DNA of 64,000 bases, taken from positions 806,001-870,000 of the forward strand of contig JACTVC010000019.1 of the NCBI GenBank assembly GCA_018417955.1, read 5' to 3'. The number at the start of each line of letters is the position of its first letter. Positions within the stretch are counted from its first letter, which is position 1. Origin of the DNA: Laccaria trichodermophora (Eukaryota; Basidiomycota; Agaricomycetes; Agaricales; Hydnangiaceae). Of the stretch, positions 1 through 11,678 are shown piece after piece. The notes beneath the pieces were generated by a model. The model had not been told where the DNA came from. It saw only the letters and a list, made by a program, of their open reading frames with translations, and made no database searches. The position numbers were made by a program, and so were the translations under genes.

Positions 1-70
1 AGTCAATGTAATTTTTCCTTTTTTTAATTTCAATTTCTTCTTTCTTACATATATCTTTGCGGATACACAG

Positions 71-451
71 TTCTACCTTCCGCGAATCAACGGATGGACG
101 ATCTATCGTGGCCACATTCGAATTACCGCCTGAATTAGAGAAACAGGACGTCCATATCAGCTTTCAACGGAACCGCCTCATCGTTACATGGGAGATTATT
201 GAAATCTCAGAGTGGGAAGAAGACGGCTGTTTCAATCGTGAACGCGTCGAGAGAATATTTCATCGAACGTTGCCCCTTCCCGAGGGCACAAGGGTGCGTC
301 GTGGCGGTCCTCGTGGTGATCGGCCCCTGACATGTCATTTTCTTAGTTTGAAGAAATTCACGCCCAGATGACTGGCAGAGGACTAACCTTAAGATATCCT
401 AACATGCGCTCTTATCGAGTGGAAGCCCGTTCCAGGTCTGCGGAATCCTGA
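71..451 (+). CDS. Small heat-shock protein, Hsp20/alpha-crystallin domain (5' partial)
   Basis: C-terminal part of an alpha-crystallin-type chaperone, which would hold unfolded proteins in an ATP-independent way. Residues such as VATFELPPEL, DVHISFQRNRLIVTW and RTLPLPEGT match the beta-sandwich core of the Hsp20 family. An intron at about 294-346 (GTGCGT..TTAG) must be removed. The next exon, beginning FEEIHAQMTGRGLTL, then gives the last core strand and a short Ser/Arg tail ending at the TGA at 449-451. Bases 1-70 look like the end of another intron (pyrimidine-rich, ending CACAG), so the true start lies to the left of the window. Family assignment is firm; the upstream exon is unseen. Confidence 0.8.
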
Positions 452-703
452 TCTCTTGCTCCACTTTTTGGGGATTCGTAACAAACTGCATATTTTTATA
501 TTCGATACATCTCTCACTTTAGACCATTTGTACACTAACACTACAAGGCTTTTTTTCCGGTTTGACATTCTCCCCGTTCTAAAACGAAATCAATAATAAA
601 GCTGCAATCAATCGAGGTGATTGAAATGGGTTTTCTTGTTGAGAAGTGCATTTGCAAAGAACGCCTTCGACAAATATGATTTTCGGGAGAATTTAAATCA
701 ATG

Positions 704-2600
704 CTAGCGAAGGAATTGACAGAAACCCTTGAGACCGAGATTGTCGGGGATTAATGCCGTACTCGAAGGGCTAGAAGGAGTTGTTGCTGCCGATGCTGGT
801 GCACTAGAGTTAAAGACCGGACTGGATGAGAGAATCACCTGGTGGCTTTGGGGCTGCAAAGCAGTGAGAATGTCAGGATTCGGGTCGTAATCTCCAGCTT
901 CACGGCCCGAGTGGAGAGGTCGAGGGCTCACGGACCCGTGATTGCTAACTTGGGGAATATGAACGATGTGATCTGAAGGGTATCGTTTGCGTGGCACCGA
1001 TGAGCATTTCGCAGTGTAGATAGAAGTCTGACAACTGGACAACTGAGAGACATTCGGATCTTTGACGGATTTTCTAATAAAAGACTGAAGCGAATTGAGT
1101 GTGGACGGCATCAGTTGCCGCCAATCCATGGTTGACTTTCTCGCGGTTTCCGGGCCTAGTAGCGTAAGAACGACATCATATTTTCCCGATGGGTGCTTAC
1201 AAGGCGTCTGAAGAGATCCATTCGTTTCGTTTTCAGTGACAACGCGAGCAGTTTCAAGAAACCCATCGAAGGAGGCTAGTGGTTTGAGATCTTTCTTTTC
1301 TGGGAAATTAGAATGCTGGCAAGAAGCTGTATCCAGACAAGTCGGTAAAAGGCTCGGTGCAACAGGCGTAGTTTTTTCAAGGCGATGCACAGAGGATATC
1401 GGAGAGCAAGGCGCACACGCGATTAAACTTGCAGACGAAGTGGGTCGGAGATCCTCCGTATTTTGGTTAGCCTGAGAAGAATTCAACTCCACAACTTCGA
1501 AAGCGAGTTGCTCGGGTCGTCCGCTTCTATCAAGTGACGAAACAGTTTTGGCTTGATTTGACCTAGCTTGTGTTAGACAACTCAAACCAAAAATAACGAC
1601 TCACTTTGGACGACGGGGTGTCGTTTCGGCTTGAAGCAGTGGAACAAAAGACAAGGGAACACGGTCATCAACACGCCGCGGGAGAGACTTGATTTGTGTA
1701 CGCCGTGAAACCTTCTGCTCCTGCGGTTTGAGGCCAATAAAAGAACTAGCATTTGAGGAACCAGCTCTCCATTTAGAAAGTGGCTGGCGCTCCGTCTCCG
1801 AGGAGGTTGATGGCGCAATCCTCCGTGAGGAAAATGTAGCTGAGCGGAAGGGAACGGCCTTTCGTGGATCAACCAATGTCCAAGCTCTACGTTTAGAAGA
1901 AACTAAACCACAATCGTCGTCCGGGGAGAATTGGAGGGGTATGCGGAATGAATCAGTGTCTTGAGCTTCAACAACGTCGTCAATGGGGTCACCGCCGGAT
2001 TGCACAGCAGCATGAAATAAACGGTCTCCAAGAGACTTGACAATCTTCTTCTTTTTTCTTTGGATTGGAGAGGAGTGGGGCGAGGGGCTCTCAAGGCCGG
2101 AATTCTCAGGCGCAGAGCCTCGCCGAATATTACGCGAGCGGAGGGAAATAACGTTGTTGTCCAGTTCAGCTGCGTTAGTCTTCTCTCCAGTGGTGGAGGC
2201 GTTCAAATCGACAACCTTGACTCTCTTTCGACCATACACCCTAACACTGGGCGCAGGGTTATGAGATCTCTTGAGAAATTCTTCCACAGTGAGTGTATTC
2301 GTCAAGTTGGTCTGTTCTGGTTCTGTCAAGGGTGATGTAATGTTGGAAGATTCGTCGAGTAGCCCTTTGATCTCAGTTCGACAGGGGGAGGTCGCGACAC
2401 AAGATCCAACGTGAGCTCCACCACGTTGCGGGCTAAACAAAGTATTCGAGTTCGGGGAGGTGTAAAAGCCAAGGCAGGGATCGACTGCATGCCGCTTTCG
2501 CTTTCTTCTGATCTTTGAAGGGTATGTTACTTGGTACAGAACTTGAAAAAAAGTATACCGCCTACCACAAAATCTGACGTCGGAGATAATTCCATGACAT
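704..2600 (-). CDS. Unrecognised Ser-rich basic protein
   Basis: Two long open stretches (704-1569 and 1606-about 2510) join in frame across a 36-nt intron (AAA|GTGAGT .. GCTAG|G), giving roughly 590 residues. The protein is rich in Ser, Pro and Arg, with basic patches (IQRKKKKIVKS, KIRRKRKRHA, VYGRKRVKV) that look like nuclear localisation signals. I see no catalytic motif and do not recognise a family. A nuclear or cell-cycle scaffold role is only a guess. The 5' end is not settled: the ATG at 2598-2600 is the first good one, but an intron near 2515-2565 is needed to reach the main frame and its donor phase does not fit cleanly. Confidence 0.55.
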
Positions 2601-2808
2601 TGCAAGACTCAAGTCGTCCAACAACTTGCTCGGATAAAGTTACTGGGTCGAGGTGGATTTTAGGTGGATTGCTGTTTAGCTAATGTGTGATCAAGGTGTG
2701 ACATGACACACTTCAGCAGCTCATGATCAAGCAAAGTTCAAGGTTTCTTCAAGGTATCTCGACGGATATATAACCTACACTCGCTAAATTTTGCTTCTTT
2801 TCTTCCAG

Positions 2809-5520
2809 TTACAACGACCATTTCTGAAGTTCAGTTTCCAGCTCAACCTTCAGCGCCTTCAATACATCCACAGCCGCCTTGATTTGCTCTTCTAGTTCGG
2901 GTGTCTTTGGCGTCTGCCCCTTCAACCCACGCACAATCAACCCCTGCTCGGCGATCTTAGCTTCCAACGCCAACGCTTCAGGAGTTCTCAGCCCATCAGC
3001 GACGGGATTGGACTTCCTCGACGCAGCAGCAGCTTTACGTTTTGACTTGCCAGGGTCAGCTTTCAATGGGTCGGGGGTTGCCACCTCGGGACCAGTTGCA
3101 ACTTCATTGCCACCAAACTTGATGCGCCAGACTTCCGCCATACTCTCCTCAATCTTCTTGAACAGATGTTCTGGCTTTCCAATTGTATGCCCGGCAAGGA
3201 TGTCGATTGAAAGCACTTCAGGGACAACCCGTGCTGGTACGTTGAGTTGAGCAATGATGGAGTCGGATGTAGCAGGCATGAAGGGGTAGATTAGGGATGA
3301 CAATACATAGATGAGATTGACTGCGCGTGAGATAACCTGCGCACATCGCGTGGGATTCTCTGCCATCAAAGCCTTATTCAGGCCAGAAGATTGGAGATAC
3401 GTATTGCCACGGTTGGAGATGAGCATGATTATTTGCAGACCCAGGCGGAGCTTCACTGCTTCCATGGCGTCGATGTAGTCTCGAAGTAGATTGTTGACGT
3501 TGGAGATGAATTCTCCGTCAAGAGGATCGTTGGGTGACAAGGGCCCTGGCGGGTCTCCGCTCTCTGGGATTACGCCGTCGTATTGAGACGAGACGAATTT
3601 AAGAGCACGGTTGACGAAGTTGCCAAAGCTGCTCAGATTGTCAGTCACCGAGAAAATAGCCTTATTGATGACGCACTTGTTGAGCAGGACATTGTTGTTG
3701 GCGGCAATCTATGAAAGTGAAAGGTTGTGAATGGAAACGAAGACATCGACCCTCTCAACTCACACATTCTGGCCATGAGAACATGGCGTCGGCCGTTTCC
3801 GGTCTCGTCGACAGCAGGTAATATCGCCACACGGACGAAGGAATGCCAGTCTCCTTGGCAGCTGGTCCGAAAACACCACGATTTTTACTCTTGGAAAACT
3901 TGCCACCCTCGTAATTCAGGTATTCTACAAACAATTAATACCACAAGGCCGATATAAAGGTTGACAGACTAACCTGTTGTCGACAGATGGTGCAACTTCG
4001 TCCAGTCGCGTCCATCACCCAGCTGAACTGAAGGCCAGTAGACGGTATGGAAATACACGTTATCTTTACCCATAAATTGGTAGAGGTCAACGTCTCTGGG
4101 ATTGAACCACCATTGCTTCCACTCTGGCATATAGTTGGCGGTAATACTCGGGTAACCGATAGGCGCGTCAAACTAGAGTGGCTTAAGACTACGTTTGCTG
4201 CTGTTGGGAAAGATGTTTACTTACCCACACATCTGTTTGAAAAAGATCATGGTAAGCAGACAATGAGCTGAAAACGACTTGACGCTCACAAAGGACTTTT
4301 CCCGCCATCCCAAAGGTATCTTCTCCTTCAATAGGCACGGGCACACCCCACTTCAAATCTCGCGTCAGAGGTGTAGGCAACAACCCATTCTTCAAACGCG
4401 CGTCAATGATCTCCCCATCACCATTGATCACCGCATTCGGAGACCATTTCCCTGCCTTCCATGACTGTTTAATCCATTCTTCCGTGCGTGGTTGGATAGC
4501 ATCAAGTTTTAAGTACATGTGCGCCGAGGTTTTAGTTGTCACCACATGTGTCTTATCAACGAGACACCGAGGCTTGATAAGTTCGATGGCATCGAGTGTT
4601 CTGCTGCATCCGTCACACTGGTCTCCGCGAGCGTCCTCGAAGCCGCAGTGGGGGCATATACCTTCAACAAACCGATCTGCAAGAAACCTTGAAACATTCA
4701 GCTTGTGAAAGTCAAGAGCGAGCTCATGCATACTTCGGACAACCTTCGCAGTAAGTCTGTTCCTTCTCCTGTTTCTCCAGTAATCCGTTTTTGCCAAGAT
4801 TTGTATATATTTCTTGTGCGATTCTTGGAGAAGGGTCATGTTGAATCAAACTTATACACATAAAGCTTACTCAGTATGAAGTGGCGTAGAAGTTCGTCCA
4901 AAGTGATCAAAGCTGTAAGCTAGTCAATGCGGCGGTAGTTAGTGTTGAGCACTACACTCACCCGATGTTGAACCACTCATAGGTCTCCTTATGCAGCACA
5001 TGGTATTTATCACACAGCTCGCGCGGGGTAATTCCTTCCTTCAAGGCTTGAGTTTCCGTCGCAGTGCCGTATTCATCTGTTCCACAAATGTACAAGGTGC
5101 GCCTATTTCTTGTCCCTGAAAGATTTCATATTTATAGATAAGTTTTCACCGATTGAATGACACGCACGGTTATATCTAAGAGCGGGATCAGTCAACCGCA
5201 ATACTGCATGCCAAGATAAATTGCATACCGACTGAAGACATCAGCACTCAGGGTACTGCCGATAATGTTACCTTCAATCAAGAACTCAGTCCCACTGTGG
5301 TCACGCGAGGCAGACGAAATTTACCGAGATGGGGAACATTGTTGCAATAGGGCAATGCAGAGGTAATTAGGATGTTCTTTTCGCCTTGCTTGGGCAATCT
5401 ATGCGAACAATCAGACGCCCTGCGATATGAAGAGAGAGAAACCGGAGCGTACGGAGCCTCCTGGCCTGGTGGTGGTATCACACGCAGAACATCGTCTCCC
5501 GATCTGACCTTTTGTGTCAT
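2809..5520 (-). CDS. Cytosolic methionyl-tRNA synthetase
   Basis: Class I aminoacyl-tRNA synthetase that charges tRNA-Met. The N-terminal catalytic exon reads [18 protein letters not shown], so the HIGH-type motif is HLG(N), split by an intron after the Gly. The zinc-knuckle region ([19 protein letters not shown]) lies near 4630-4665. The KMSKS loop is KFSKS at 3887-3901. The C-terminal exon (2809-3648) has the anticodon-binding helical domain and ends in a WHEP-like helix ([12 protein letters not shown] ... ELQKWSL). The gene has many short introns. I chose the Met at 5518-5520 ([10 protein letters not shown]). The frame stays open upstream to about 5655, so a longer, organelle-targeted form is possible. 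It shares a roughly 220-bp divergent promoter with the transporter to its right. Confidence 0.9.
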
Positions 5521-5736
5521 CGTAGATATGTGCGCTGCCAGGGTAGGAAAATGGTTGCTGGACGAGATGGAGGAGGCGGTTAATCGATGAGCGCGGTGAA
5601 ATATGAATCGGCCACTCATCCAGAGGAATGACTCGGCCAAACAAGACCCAAACAACGCGCTATTAAATTCTCCGAGAAACGCGCATTATCGAGCACGAAT
5701 GTTCAGCGACGTTGACCAGCGATAACCACCGACAAC

Positions 5737-8248
5737 ATGACGCTTTCAAATGTGCTGAGGTGAGCTCATAACCATATCCTCAGCTCACCATTCTCACTGG
5801 ACGCCCCAGGACTCTTAAACCCTCTGCAAGTTCTCAACCAGAATTCACACCCACTGCGGTTATCTTGGGTCTCGCAATAGGATGCCTCATATGCTTTACC
5901 AATTTGAGCTTGGGTTTACAATCAGGTTGGATATCGATGTTTGTTATTCGAATTTTATTCGTGTTAGTCAACTAGCGTTGAAGTCGACGGTCAACAGGAT
6001 GTCCATCCAATCCGCTTTGATTGGGTTTCTAATCTCTCGAATACTACCGACGCCCCTTACACCACAGGAAATTATCGTGGTACAGACGACGGCAGTGGCT
6101 ACTGGAACTATGCCTCTTGCGGCAGGATTTGTTGGAATCTTGCCAGCGTTGGGAATACTTAGTGAAGAACGTGATGGCGTGCCTCCAATCCACCTCACTT
6201 GGCTGGCAACCATCGGTTGGTCGTGTTCCGTTGCATTCTTTGGGTAAGCTTCCCTTCCCTTATTTTCCTTCAAAGTTTCTCAACTGGCCAGTGTCTTCCT
6301 TTCCCCTCCTATCCGAAAACAAGTGGTTGGTTGGCTATCCAATTCCGTAGCATCACTGAAAATGCTTCCAATAGATTATCGAGGAACAACTCTCATTCCC
6401 CTCAGGCACAGCTACTGCCCAACTCATCTCTGTGCTTCACAAACTACCCCCACCGGATACCTCCATCCGTCGAAGGCAAGGATATCATCAAGTGGATTTG
6501 GAGGACGAGAATAGACGGGACGACGTCCCTACAGTTGATCAAGAAGGAGAAGCCGTCGTGGAGCGCGAAATCGTTGAGCATGAGGGTTGGCAAGATCTTG
6601 TCTGGAGTTTTATTGCTTCTGGCACCTTGACGGTGCGCATCAGAATGCTTTTGCCCATGCGTAACCGATTTTCGACCCTTCATAGTTGTCTGCATACTTT
6701 GTCCCCGTCTTTTTTGCACTCCCCATGTTCGGAAATCGTCTAGCAAAGGAGTGGCTTTGGTTCTTTACACCTAGCCTATCCTATGTCGGTCAGGGTGTGT
6801 TCGTAACAAAAGATAGAGGCGAAGTTGTTTCTCAGTCATTGTATAGGTATCATCATGGGATTCCCCACGACATTAAGCATGAACCTTGTAGGTGGACCGC
6901 AATTTCCGGTTTGTTTGATTTGACCCAATACTAGGGCATGCTCGTTGGATGGGCCGTTCTCTCGCCTCTCTCTAAACTCTCTGGTTGGGCCCCTGGTCCT
7001 GTGGGCGATATGTCAAATGGCGCTCGCGGATGGATTCTCTGGGTTTCACTAGGCATCATGTGTGCTGACAGCCTGGTCTCACTCGTCCCTGTCGCCATAG
7101 AGTTCATCACCGATGTCATTTGGTCACAAAAGAAGCGACTTTCCGCCTTGGGAGAAAGTCCCCTCGAGAACCACGAGACGGAAACCGAGGACAGGCTTGT
7201 GCCGAATAGCTGGGTTGCAACCGGGTTGTTTGTGAGCATCGTAGTCGGGACTTTTCTTGTCTGGGTTGTGTTCGGTAATGAAGGGATCAAACCTTGGGCG
7301 ACACTATGTGGCTTCGTTCTCGGAGGATTGTTGAGCATTATTGGGTGGGTATTCAGCTTACGGCTGTCTATTTATTTGGCAGCTCATTTATTGTTGCAAT
7401 GCAGGGTGCGTGCGCTTGGGGAAACCGATTTAAACCCAGTGTCTGGCCTGGGCAAGATCTCGCAGTTATTTTTTGCATGGATCCAACCTGGCAATATTGT
7501 AGCGAACATTATTGCTGGAGGTGTGGCAGAGGCCGGCGCACAGCAGTGAGTTCTGAATCTGACATTTCTATCATCTTTAACACTCAATTAGAGCGGGCGA
7601 CCTGATGCAAGATCTCAAAACTGGACACTTATGCCATGCTTCACCGCGAGCCCAGTTTTATGGCCAGCTAATTGGTTCTTCAATCTCCATTGTAGTCACG
7701 ACGACCGCCTTTACGCTGTATAATCGGGCATATGTCATTCCCGGGCCCTCGTTCCCAGCTCCTACGGCCTATGTCTGGCTGAGTCTTGCACGGCTTCTTC
7801 GTTAGTCCCCACAATCTAGTTCATCTAAAAGTCATTGACCTTGATTCAACCAGGTGATGGACAACTTCCTGAGAAGAGCGCTATGTTCATGATCATTTTC
7901 TTTATCGCCTTCGGACTCCTTTCAGCCATCAAGACGTATACTGGGAGAAAACAACACTGGTTATCTAAATGGATTCCATCAGGCATCGCATTTGCGATAG
8001 GATTTCTCAACACACCCTCTTTTTCGATTGCGCGTCTTATTGGAGGCGTAATGGAGTACCTCTACCACAAGAAGTACGCGGGAGCCGGTGGACATGACAT
8101 CCGGCTTGTGGTCATCGCCAGTGGATTCGTTTTGGGTGAAGGAGTTGTGAGCATTGTTTCCCTAATTTTACGGACGTTTGGGTTTGGGGTCATTAGTTGT
8201 TTTGGATGTGGACACGGACTTTGTGGAGGCTGTCCTGCTACTCCATGA
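5737..8248 (+). CDS. OPT-superfamily oligopeptide transporter
   Basis: Multi-pass membrane transporter of the OPT family (peptides or metal chelates, proton coupled). Diagnostic stretches are VQTTAVATGTMPLAAGF followed by GILPALG, then VFLSPPIRKQVV, then GMLVGWAVLSPLSK with WAPGPVGD, and at the C-terminus SGIAFAIGFLNTPSFSIAR and GFVLGEGVVSIVSLILRT. It ends in a Cys/Gly tail (CFGCGHGLCGGC) before the TGA at 8246-8248. At least six short introns interrupt it. The 5' end is uncertain: the coding frame is clear from about 5784 (LTILTGRPRTL), but joining it to the ATG at 5737 needs a 24-nt intron, which is too short, so the true first exon may lie elsewhere. The substrate cannot be read from sequence. 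Confidence 0.82.
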
Positions 8249-8373
8249 GGATTTCATTGCTTCATTTATTCCCCCAATTCCGGTCAATACACCATCCTAG
8301 ATTTTTATAGATAATTATAGGCGTAGCAAAGGCGCTATCCCTACGTGGTAAAAGGATGAAGATAGTCCACAGA

Positions 8374-8811
8374 TTAGAACGACGACCGCTTTTTGAGAGA
8401 AAGAAAATAGAACTTGTTGTGAATAACTAGGGTGCATCGTTTAGGATGGCAATGAGTCTGGTCGGTTTCGCTAGCTGTCTCGTTCGTTGGAGCGGAATAG
8501 AACCTCAGGATCTTGACCAGCTGGTACAAGCAAGACGATGATTTTGTTTGTACTCGGGATGGTTTAGAACTTGGCGTTCGAGAAACTGGCGGAAGGGGAC
8601 AAGAACACATACTGACCACTCGGAGAAGGTCAGGCCTGCCACTTGTGAACGTTTCCAGTCCTTCGCTGCATCGGTGCCCAGAAGGCCTGGTCTTGCCCGA
8701 CTTTTGAAGGGCTGAACACCACGATCGAAATGCCTGTAGCGTCGAGTACAATGGAAGACATCAGAGTAATTACCCGGTAAATGATTTGTTGTCTTTCTTT
8801 GGTGGGCTCAT
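8374..8811 (-). CDS. Small unknown protein
   Basis: Starting at the ATG at 8809-8811 the frame reads MSPPKKDNKSFTG. It crosses an intron of about 40 nt (GG|GTAATT .. CTACAG) in the right phase and continues HFDRGVQPFKSRARPGLL, then WKRSQVAGLTFSEW. A GTATGT donor follows. One possible acceptor leads to a terminal exon ending at 8374 and another ends the protein almost at once. The consistent phase across the first intron argues that the gene is real; the 3' structure is unsure. The protein is basic and short, with no membrane segment or motif I recognise. It is transcribed divergently from UTP7, whose ATG is about 100 bp away. Confidence 0.4.
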
Positions 8812-8914
8812 GATTGGGTCATGAAGAGAGGATAGATGGTTATTTTCCCACAATCCTCCACTACAATATTTTATTTCTCAACGACATCGTCCTCGTCGTT
8901 TTCGAGAAACCACA

Positions 8915-11178
8915 ATGGAGGCACTGATAGCCAAAGCAGACGCCCTCTCACCCGTCTCCAAAAAGCGCAAAACCTCCCACTCCTCCTTACAAAAGAAAAA
9001 CATTTCAGACTACACCGCTCAATCCATTACCAAGTCCACCTCTACCCCCAAATCCCTTCGACATATCCCCCTGTCCTCTGCCTCTGAAAAAAATGTGCAT
9101 ACATACAAACACATACCGAACAAAAAATTACGCGGCGAGCTGACTAGGCAGTCTGCGCATTCCGTTCGGGCCAAGGCACTTTTGGAGGATGCGCAAGAGA
9201 TGTTGGCGATGGAGGAAAAGGGCGGGATTGAGGTGGAGGGTGAGATGGAGAGGACGTGGCGGATTGGCCAGAGCGATATTGTACAGGCTGTTGGGCAGGA
9301 GGCAGGAAGGGGAAGGAGGGAGGTTAAATTAGAGGGGGGGCCTTACAGGGTTAGGTATACGAGGAATGGGAGGTTTGTTTGTCGGGTTTCGTTTCGTTCT
9401 TTTGCATTTATATTCTTTTCGTTTTTCATAGGCATCTGGCGATTGCTGGTCGGACAGGCCACGTATCGACGTTTGACTGGCAAACGGGGACGGTACACGC
9501 TGAATTACAGCTTCAGGAGACATGTCGCGATATCACGTACGCCCCGCCGCTACAACGCGTTTTTTTTTTGCTCAAACTAGCTATTTTCTAGTTTCCTACA
9601 TGACCAGACATACTTCGCCGTAGCCCAAAAAAAATACGTCTATATCTACGACCACGATGGCGTGGAGCTTCACTGTCTAAAATCACACATCGAGCCAACA
9701 AGGCTCGAGTTCCTGCCATACCATTGGCTTCTCGCATCCGTCGTACGTCTTCTTTTCACTTCCTGCTGCCCCCACAACTAATTCACTGTTACCAGGGAAA
9801 CTCAGGTTACCTCAAATATCAAGACACATCAACCGGTACCCTCCTCTCCTCTCACCGCACAAAGCTCGGGTCATGCACCACAATGGCCCAAAACGTACAT
9901 AACGCCGTCATTCACCTCGGACACCAAAACGGCTGCGTAACCCTGTGGACACCCAACCTCCCTCACCCCGCCGTCCAAATCCTAGCCCACCTAGGCCCAG
10001 TAACAAGTGTATCTGTAGATCCTAGTGAGGGCGGACGATATATGGCTACTGCTGGAAGAGATGGAACTGTGAAGGTTTGGGATTGTAGAAACTGGAAGGG
10101 GGCTGTCAGGGAGTGGAGTACGAGGGGTACGGGTGGGACGGAGCTTGAGTGGAGTGCGAGGGGCTTTTTGGGTGTTGCGAATGGCGGGAGCGTTAATGTT
10201 TGTTTTTTCTTTCTCCCTCCATCAAACTACTTTTTTTAATTACCTACCCCCCAAAAGGTATACCAACCCCCAACAATCCACACACCCCACCTCCACCACT
10301 CCCCTCCCCCACTCTACCTAACCCACCCCCTCCCTTCAACCGCCTCCCGCCCAATAACCTCCATCCGCTTCACACCCTTCCAAGACGCACTCACACTTGG
10401 CCATTCATCCGGACTTTCAACCATCCTTGTACCAGGCTCTGGAGAACCGAACTTTGACTCATCCGAAGCTGATCCATTCGAATCTAAAAAAGCTCGTAGG
10501 GAACGTGAAGTCCGCGCGTTACTCGATAAAATTCAGCCAGACATGATCGCTTTGGACCCGGAGTTCGTTGGGAGGTTGGCGCCTGAGACAAAGTTGACCA
10601 CTAGGGCGGAGATGCTGAGGGAAAAGAACAGTGGGGAGGGGCAGGGGGGCAAGGGAAGGAAGGAGGGAGAGGTACCGTTTGCGAGGATGAGCAGGATGGA
10701 GAGGTTACGTGTGGCTGGAAAGATGGATCTGAGTGAGGTTGTGGGGAGTGACGATGAAGGTGCAGGTGGCGACGAAGGCGGGGAAGGTCAGGAGGGTGAG
10801 AGGAGGAAAGAAAGTAAAGAGGAGAGGGAGAAGAGGAAGATGAGGGGGAAGGGAAAGAGTTTGAAGAGGTATTTGAGGAAGCAGAGGAAGAATGTCGTTG
10901 ATCCCGCTGCGGTGAGTATTTCTTTGTTTTTCCTTCTTGGTTTCTTTTCATTACTTCGTTTCGCTTTTGCTTTCTTGTTTTCTTTCTATCCTGTCTCCTT
11001 TTTTCTTGTTCTTCCGGATGCTAACGCGGTTTTCCGTTCGTTCCAGCTCGCCGTCCGAGCAAAACTAGAGAAACAAAAAGAAGAGAAGAAGAGGGCGCGC
11101 CTCGCAGCAGCTGCTGGGGGTGCTGGGGAACCTGCTAAGAAAAAGTCGGCTTTGGATCGGTTCAAGCGGTCGACTTGA
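8915..11178 (+). CDS. UTP7: U3 snoRNP / small-subunit processome WD40 protein UTP7 (WDR46/BING4 type)
   Basis: WD-repeat protein of the nucleolar SSU processome, needed for 18S pre-rRNA processing. The N-terminal region is basic and helical. Degenerate WD blades follow, for example [45 protein letters not shown] and [14 protein letters not shown]. The BING4-type C-terminal region reads [18 protein letters not shown], then [19 protein letters not shown]. The end is Lys/Arg-rich ([31 protein letters not shown]). Exons are split by short introns near 9374-9431, 9535-9592, 9743-9795, 10197-10258 and 10913-11045. Length and block order fit the family. The 10.6-10.9 kb part carries a low-complexity Gly/Glu/Lys insert. 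Confidence 0.88.
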
Positions 11179-11678
11179 ACGTTCCAACGGGACAAATTTG
11201 TTCCCAGTAGAGATGGAAGGATCTATTCATTATTGAATATATACACTAAAATAATTGAACAGACCAAAGTAATCAATGAACGACAAAGACGCGTCGAGGA
11301 GACGCATCTTTGATATGAACGCGCATTGCACCTCACGCCTCCGTTTTTGGCTGCCCATCCCAAACTGACTTCGACACGAAGTGGTGTAACTTCCGAATCG
11401 AATCGAAATCACCTCAAAGCCACTTTGATTCGACGGCAACACTACTACCAGCTTGCACCGCTCGGTTGAAATCCGAAAACATTGGTCTTGAGCCTAGAAC
11501 TGAGAAAACATTGTATCCCGATCGGCATAGTGCTTCATGAGAAGCTACTGTCGCCTTCAGAATGTCGTAGCATTAGAAATGATCAACATTGTCCCTGAGC
11601 CCCAACTTGAAGCGGAGCGGAAGAGGAAGGTCTGTCACCCCGTGATCACACCGATCGAAAAATATTGAGCTCCCGTGA
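11179..11678. other. Intergenic, no gene seen
   Basis: Five hundred bases between the UTP7 stop and the first histidyl-tRNA synthetase start. Short open frames here have no recognisable content and I see no tRNA cloverleaf. It presumably holds the UTP7 3' end and the promoter of the synthetase gene. A short arm-like match (GACGCGTCGAGGAGACGCATC at about 11288-11308) was noted but looks incidental. Confidence 0.5.

Noticed and set aside
2037..2335. Plus-strand frames inside the Ser-rich gene at 704-2600
   Set aside because: Antisense shadows; the minus strand has the longer, intron-consistent frame.
10600..10951. Ser/Pro-rich minus-strand frame
   Set aside because: Antisense of the Gly/Glu/Lys-rich UTP7 insert.
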